From Sphingobacterium siyangense (lineage in GTDB: Bacteria > Bacteroidota > Bacteroidia > Sphingobacteriales > Sphingobacteriaceae), in NCBI RefSeq assembly GCF_007830445.1, contig NZ_VLKR01000001.1:372001-436000 (forward strand): a stretch of 64,000 nt of DNA, given 5' to 3'. Below the pieces are notes generated by a model. The model did not search any database. It was not told the origin of the DNA and saw only the letters and a list, made by a program, of their open reading frames with translations. This document shows, one piece after another, positions 61,501 through 64,000 of this stretch. The translations under genes and the position numbers were made by a program. Positions within the stretch are counted from its first letter, which is position 1; each line of letters begins with the position of its first letter.

Positions 61501-61763
61501 AGTCCCTGAATATTTTTGGCGGATATATTCTTGATTCCATTGACATAGAGAAACTGATCCTGCATCCGGGAGGAGAAAAAACCTTCCATCTGCTGGGGAG
61601 ACATCCCGCCGTAAGATTCAATAACGTAAATGGTCGGTGAATTGAGCTGCGGAAAGATATCAATCGGTATTTTCAGTACAGCGAGTACCGAAAAGAGCAG
61701 TAGGCTCAGGGTGATGATCACTGTGGTAATCGGCCTTCGTAAAGCAGCTGTGACTAGTGACAT
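58590..61763 (-). CDS. RND efflux permease with atypical proton-relay residues
   Basis: Inner-membrane RND pump, 1,057 residues, full length with 12 membrane helices. TM4 reads GILVDQATVTIESIHQH: the second Asp of the AcrB pair is Gln. TM10 reads STGVSVANAILIVSNAEAL: the AcrB Lys (usually AKNA) is Val. It thus keeps one TM4 acidic residue, a pattern nearer to metal-type (HME) pumps, while the rest resembles HAE-type sequence. No methionine-rich metal pathway was noticed. It starts 6 bp after the TolC gene stop. Confidence 0.92.
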   Translation of the reverse strand: MSLVTAALRRPITTVIITLSLLLFSVLAVLKIPIDIFPQLNSPTIYVIESYGGMSPQQMEGFFSSRMQDQFLYVNGIKNISAKNIQGLTLLKLSFYENTDMAEASAQVALQVNRAMKFFPPGALPPQVVRFDASSLPVGQLVLSSKTRSLKEIYDMASTLVRPMFSAVPGLSAPPPFGANSRTITVNVDPNKLRSYNLTADEVVMALSKFNVMSPSGNLHLNNTMYVTTINSLIKNVADFADIPILTKNGIPIYIKDVARVSDASDVTVSYALINGRRSVYIPAVKTSDASTWAVVSNLKAKLPEIQNLLPEDVKVSYEFDQSVAVMNSVQSLLHEGGLGALLTGLMVLLFLRDWRSSLIVIVTIPVSILIGVLLLTLFGQTINIMTLSGLALAIGILVDQATVTIESIHQHQEQGTHKRKAIYNACQEIAVPLLLILFCILAVFAPSFMMTGIPRAMFLPLSLSIGLTMIASYFMAQTLVPILSNWLLKEHHIGHFKSDSPGFFDKFKKRYRFGLYRSMRHKGKVIIGYLVLTLGLAAAAFVYIGKDMMPKVNNGQFQLRIKEPDGTRLERTEESVKQVLQVIDSTVNHQVAISSAYVGLVPSSYGVSNLYVFNTGTHEAVIQVNLNADYHVNMDELKDVLRRNIHYKLPKLRLNFEPIDMTEKIMSQGAATPIEVRIAGKKMDELKVYADQVVSALWHIDYLRDVQIAQPLRLPTISIAIDRLKASQLGLQMDDIARSVTASTSSSRFTQKIQWLDENNTYTYQVQVQVPEYVMNTMDELREIPLVKGQLTPTLGDIATFNTQYLPGEYDRHGPRRYLTVMANIHKKDLGTATADVQQAIRELQAPPRGVVVEMKGMSTLLLDTMGSLQLGLACAVVVIFLLLAANYQSVKLSLTALVTIPAVILGSLAMLLLTGSTLNLQSYMGMIMSTGVSVANAILIVSNAEALRLDFRNARTAALASATTRLRPILMTSMAMIAGMIPMAMGMGETGEQAAPLGRAVIGGLFASTFAALFILPLLFVWMKEKSTFDSESLLPQDEPDHQKLLVEKDKYSVN

Positions 61764-61769
61764 AAGTGA

Positions 61770-63158
61770 TTAGTTAAAAAGTTGAAGAAAGCCATCGACA
61801 TTGTTCTGCGCCACCACCTGGTGGAACAATGCCAGATAATAATTATACTTGGCGGTGATGTAATCGCGCTCTGCCTGATTGAGCATGTTCTGGGCAACAT
61901 TGACCTCCACAATATCGATAAGTCCATTTTTATATAGGGAAAACTTCTGGCGGTAGGCGGCATTTGCAGCTTTGGTCTGACGCGGAATTTCCTTCAGACG
62001 TCTTTCTGCAGTCGCCACTTCAGTGGTAGACTGTGCAATATTCATGGCGATGTTGGCCTGTTGTTCCTGTAGCTTTTGACCAGCCTCGTCCACCATGAGG
62101 CGTTGCGTATGGAGTTTTACCTTTTTGCGGCGCAGATCAAACAGGTTGTAGTTTATTCCTAGACCAACAAGGTAGTTAGCGCGTTGCAGCCCAAAGCCAT
62201 CGGCGAGCGAACCATAACTATTATCGCTATGTACACTGGATGCCCTGCCCCATACAGCCCCCGAGAGAAACAGCTTGGGACGGTAACTGTTGGCAACCAG
62301 CTTTTCTTCCATCTTCGTCTTGTCGAACAACGCATTATAATAGGCGATCATAGGGTGCTGACGGCCGCCATCGAGTTCAATCGGCGCGTTCTTTACCTGT
62401 TCGAAAAGAATCTTTTCGGCAGTGGTATCCGCTACAATCTGCGCTGGCGGCATACCCGCCAAAGTAGCCAGTTGAATTTGTAATTGTTGTTGCTGATTAT
62501 CCAGTTCAATGAGACCAAGTTGGCTACGCGATATTTCAGCATCGGCCATACTGGTATCCACGCCTGCCCGTATACCACTTTTAACCAGGGCAAAGATCGA
62601 TTGCCGTATTTCCTGATTGCGGGCTATACTGCGCGACTGGATACCGATGAGGTCATGCAATTTCAGTAGCTGCAGGTAACTATAAATCGTGAAGGACTGT
62701 AAGTCATACTTCGACTGTTCAAAACGACGGTTCTCCAAGGTCACCTCCGCCTGCGCAAGTTGGTCCTGGGCATTGAATTGACCAAAATTATAGACCTCCC
62801 ACTGGAAGGCGGCAATGCCAAGATTGCTGCTCACAGCCTGATACTTATTATCGGCACGGATACCGCCATTATTGGTCGGCACGAGACCAAATCCGAAGTA
62901 AGGCCCCGGCACATTATTATTGGAGCCGACGTCTGCCTGATACGACAGCTGTAGGCTCGGCAGACGGTTGTTTTTGACTTCTGCGGCGCGCGCCTGCTGC
63001 ACCTGTGTACGTACATAGTCGGTGCGTAAGGATGGCGCATGCTGCGTTACCGAAGACAGCAGCTGGTTGAGTTTGATAGGCACATGACTCTCCTGTCCAT
63101 AGCTAAAGAAGCTACAGCAGAGCAGCACATGCCCCATAAGGACAAGTTTTTGAAACAT
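61770..63158 (-). CDS. TolC family outer-membrane protein of the second RND operon
   Basis: 462 residues with a signal peptide (LVLMGHVLLCCSFFSYGQ). Two OEP halves with long coiled-coil helices (VRTQVQQARAAEVKNNRLPS; ANIAMNIAQSTTEVATAERR; QNMLNQAERDYITAKYNYYL) and the beta segment VGLGINYNLFDLRRKKVKL. 6 bp upstream of the permease, so cotranscribed. Confidence 0.92.
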   Translation of the reverse strand: MFQKLVLMGHVLLCCSFFSYGQESHVPIKLNQLLSSVTQHAPSLRTDYVRTQVQQARAAEVKNNRLPSLQLSYQADVGSNNNVPGPYFGFGLVPTNNGGIRADNKYQAVSSNLGIAAFQWEVYNFGQFNAQDQLAQAEVTLENRRFEQSKYDLQSFTIYSYLQLLKLHDLIGIQSRSIARNQEIRQSIFALVKSGIRAGVDTSMADAEISRSQLGLIELDNQQQQLQIQLATLAGMPPAQIVADTTAEKILFEQVKNAPIELDGGRQHPMIAYYNALFDKTKMEEKLVANSYRPKLFLSGAVWGRASSVHSDNSYGSLADGFGLQRANYLVGLGINYNLFDLRRKKVKLHTQRLMVDEAGQKLQEQQANIAMNIAQSTTEVATAERRLKEIPRQTKAANAAYRQKFSLYKNGLIDIVEVNVAQNMLNQAERDYITAKYNYYLALFHQVVAQNNVDGFLQLFN

Positions 63159-63237
63159 ATAAAAAGCTTATTTTAAAATAAATGAATGTTTGCGGTCCCA
63201 TTGGAACCCACTCAATACGATTAAAATGGCTTTTTTA

Positions 63238-63606
63238 TCATAAAGTCAGCTGAAGATTACGCAGGTATAGCCGTTCGAGCGGCAATATTATTTTGGATAG
63301 CAAGTTACCAATCGAAAACGTATCCGAATTCGGAAAGAAGGTATTGAAAAAGTGGGTAATAAAAAACTCCTTTACTTTAGCGGTAAAGTGACGAAGCGGC
63401 GAGAGCGTCAGACAGGCGCTATCGTTTACATCAACCCAATCCAGGTATTCCTGTTTCCGTTTACTAAAGGCCTTGATAACGGTGATAAACTCATTCTCGC
63501 CTTGCGTTTTTGCCTGATGATATAATGAAAATCCGATCAAAGGCTTCACGATCAGCAGCATAGCGCTTACCAGTAAGAGAAATTGAAATATGACTCGTCT
63601 TAACAT
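63238..63606 (-). CDS. Small membrane-anchored protein at the head of the RND operon
   Basis: 122 residues from ATG 63606 (MLRRVIFQFLLLVSAMLLIV); the longer frame to 63726 is unlikely because a -7 element lies in it (63653-63660). One N-terminal membrane segment, then a basic region (HQAKTQGENEFITVIKAFSK) and an amphipathic tail. No family recognised. It is 79 bp upstream of the TolC gene on the same strand, possibly an accessory of the efflux operon. Confidence 0.65.
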   Translation of the reverse strand: MLRRVIFQFLLLVSAMLLIVKPLIGFSLYHQAKTQGENEFITVIKAFSKRKQEYLDWVDVNDSACLTLSPLRHFTAKVKEFFITHFFNTFFPNSDTFSIGNLLSKIILPLERLYLRNLQLTL

Positions 63607-63652
63607 AGGTTGTATGATATCTAAAGCACAGCATTTTGATTTGCGTACACTA

Positions 63653-63696
63653 CAAATATAAACAATGACGCAGTAGACCATTGTAACATTGACGTA
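63653..63696 (-). promoter_or_regulatory. Promoter of the second RND operon with direct repeats
   Basis: TATATTTG (63660-63653, minus strand) is a consensus -7 element. On the plus strand CAATGACGCA (63663-63672) and CATTGACGTA (63687-63696) form a direct repeat with a 24-bp period just upstream, a possible response-regulator site given the kinase gene next door. Confidence 0.45.
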
Positions 63697-63836
63697 ACGA
63701 AAGCTTTTGTAAACATCATGTTGCAATTACATTGCTTCTCACAAAAATCCAATAATACTAGCAATGTGAACCAGAATCTTGCTCCGGTTTTTCTTGTAGT
63801 CTGCTCGGTAGGTTTTATTTAATGGAAGATTTCCCT

Positions 63837-64000
63837 TCATTTATGCGGAAGGGTAAAAGCGATATCGGTGCCCGGCCCCTCTTTATCGAGCACATGGATC
63901 TGACCACCATGGCGCAATATGATATCGGCGCAGAGAAACAGCCCGATACCGAAACCTTCAATATGGCTGTGACCTTTGGAGCGATAAAATTTCTCAAATA
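63837..64000 (-). CDS. Sensor histidine kinase, C-terminal end (cut by window edge)
   Basis: The last ~54 codons of a HATPase domain: F box FEKFYRSKGH, G2 loop GFGIGLFLCADIIL, then RHGGQIHVLDKEGPGTDIAF and TLPHK, stop TGA 63837. The rest lies beyond base 64000. It is upstream of the RND operon on the same strand and might control it with an unseen response regulator. Confidence 0.9.
   Translation of the reverse strand, partial: FEKFYRSKGHSHIEGFGIGLFLCADIILRHGGQIHVLDKEGPGTDIAFTLPHK

Overview
The window looks like a chromosomal segment of a Bacteroidota bacterium, most likely Sphingobacterium or a close Sphingobacteriaceae relative. Direct signs are Bacteroidota-type promoters (a -7 element TAnnTTTG, sometimes with a -33 TTG or TTTG), mostly weak Shine-Dalgarno sequences, many AraC-type regulators, LytTR and Nudix-type regulators, and RND/TolC efflux sets. 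Genus is an inference from gene content; no 16S gene is present.

Layout. 1-6.1 kb: a TetR-controlled RND efflux operon on the minus strand (permease cut by the left edge). 6.3-10 kb: a degenerate Nudix regulator divergent from a glycolytic operon, pfkA / BadF-like protein / gapA. 10.1-10.45 kb: tRNA-Phe, tRNA-Gly, tRNA-Leu. 10.5-14.1 kb: an arsenic operon (arsR, DUF6428-like Cys-rich protein, arsC, acr3, then an SMP-30-like protein) with three copies of a probable ArsR operator. 14.2-16.5 kb: a YciI/DGPF protein with its ECF sigma factor, and azoR. 16.6-20.8 kb: an HTH regulator divergent from an unusual lipid cluster: HMG-CoA reductase, CDP-alcohol phosphatidyltransferase, CdsA-like enzyme and VTE5/dolichol-kinase-like enzyme. 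20.9-25.4 kb: a decaying zone (broken serine hydrolase, NHL-repeat fragment, broken Crp/Fnr gene) around an intact GAF-domain protein. 25.7-41.3 kb: accessory oxidoreductases paired with AraC regulators, tandem repeats, and a putative phase-variation switch at 35.35-35.55 kb. 41.6-48.7 kb: fatty acid desaturase, Hsp20, an ABC exporter trio and an SDR/DUF2867 protein. 48.7-57.2 kb: flavin reductase, PAS histidine kinase, MFS exporter, AraC plus aldehyde dehydrogenase, and a membrane LytTR regulator. 57.3-63.6 kb: a second RND efflux operon with an atypical permease. The right edge cuts a histidine kinase.

The most interesting element is 35353-35554. Two 21-bp sites, each with 7-bp arms around a 7-bp core, lie in inverted orientation beside a complete tyrosine recombinase gene. 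They enclose about 160 bp holding one consensus -7 element. As sequenced the element points at the recombinase; inverted, it would point at the opposite operon, which encodes a 55-residue peptide, a receiver-domain protein and an AraC regulator. I infer an invertible promoter switch. The HMG-CoA reductase/phospholipid-enzyme cluster with its palindromic promoter sites is the second candidate for an undescribed system.
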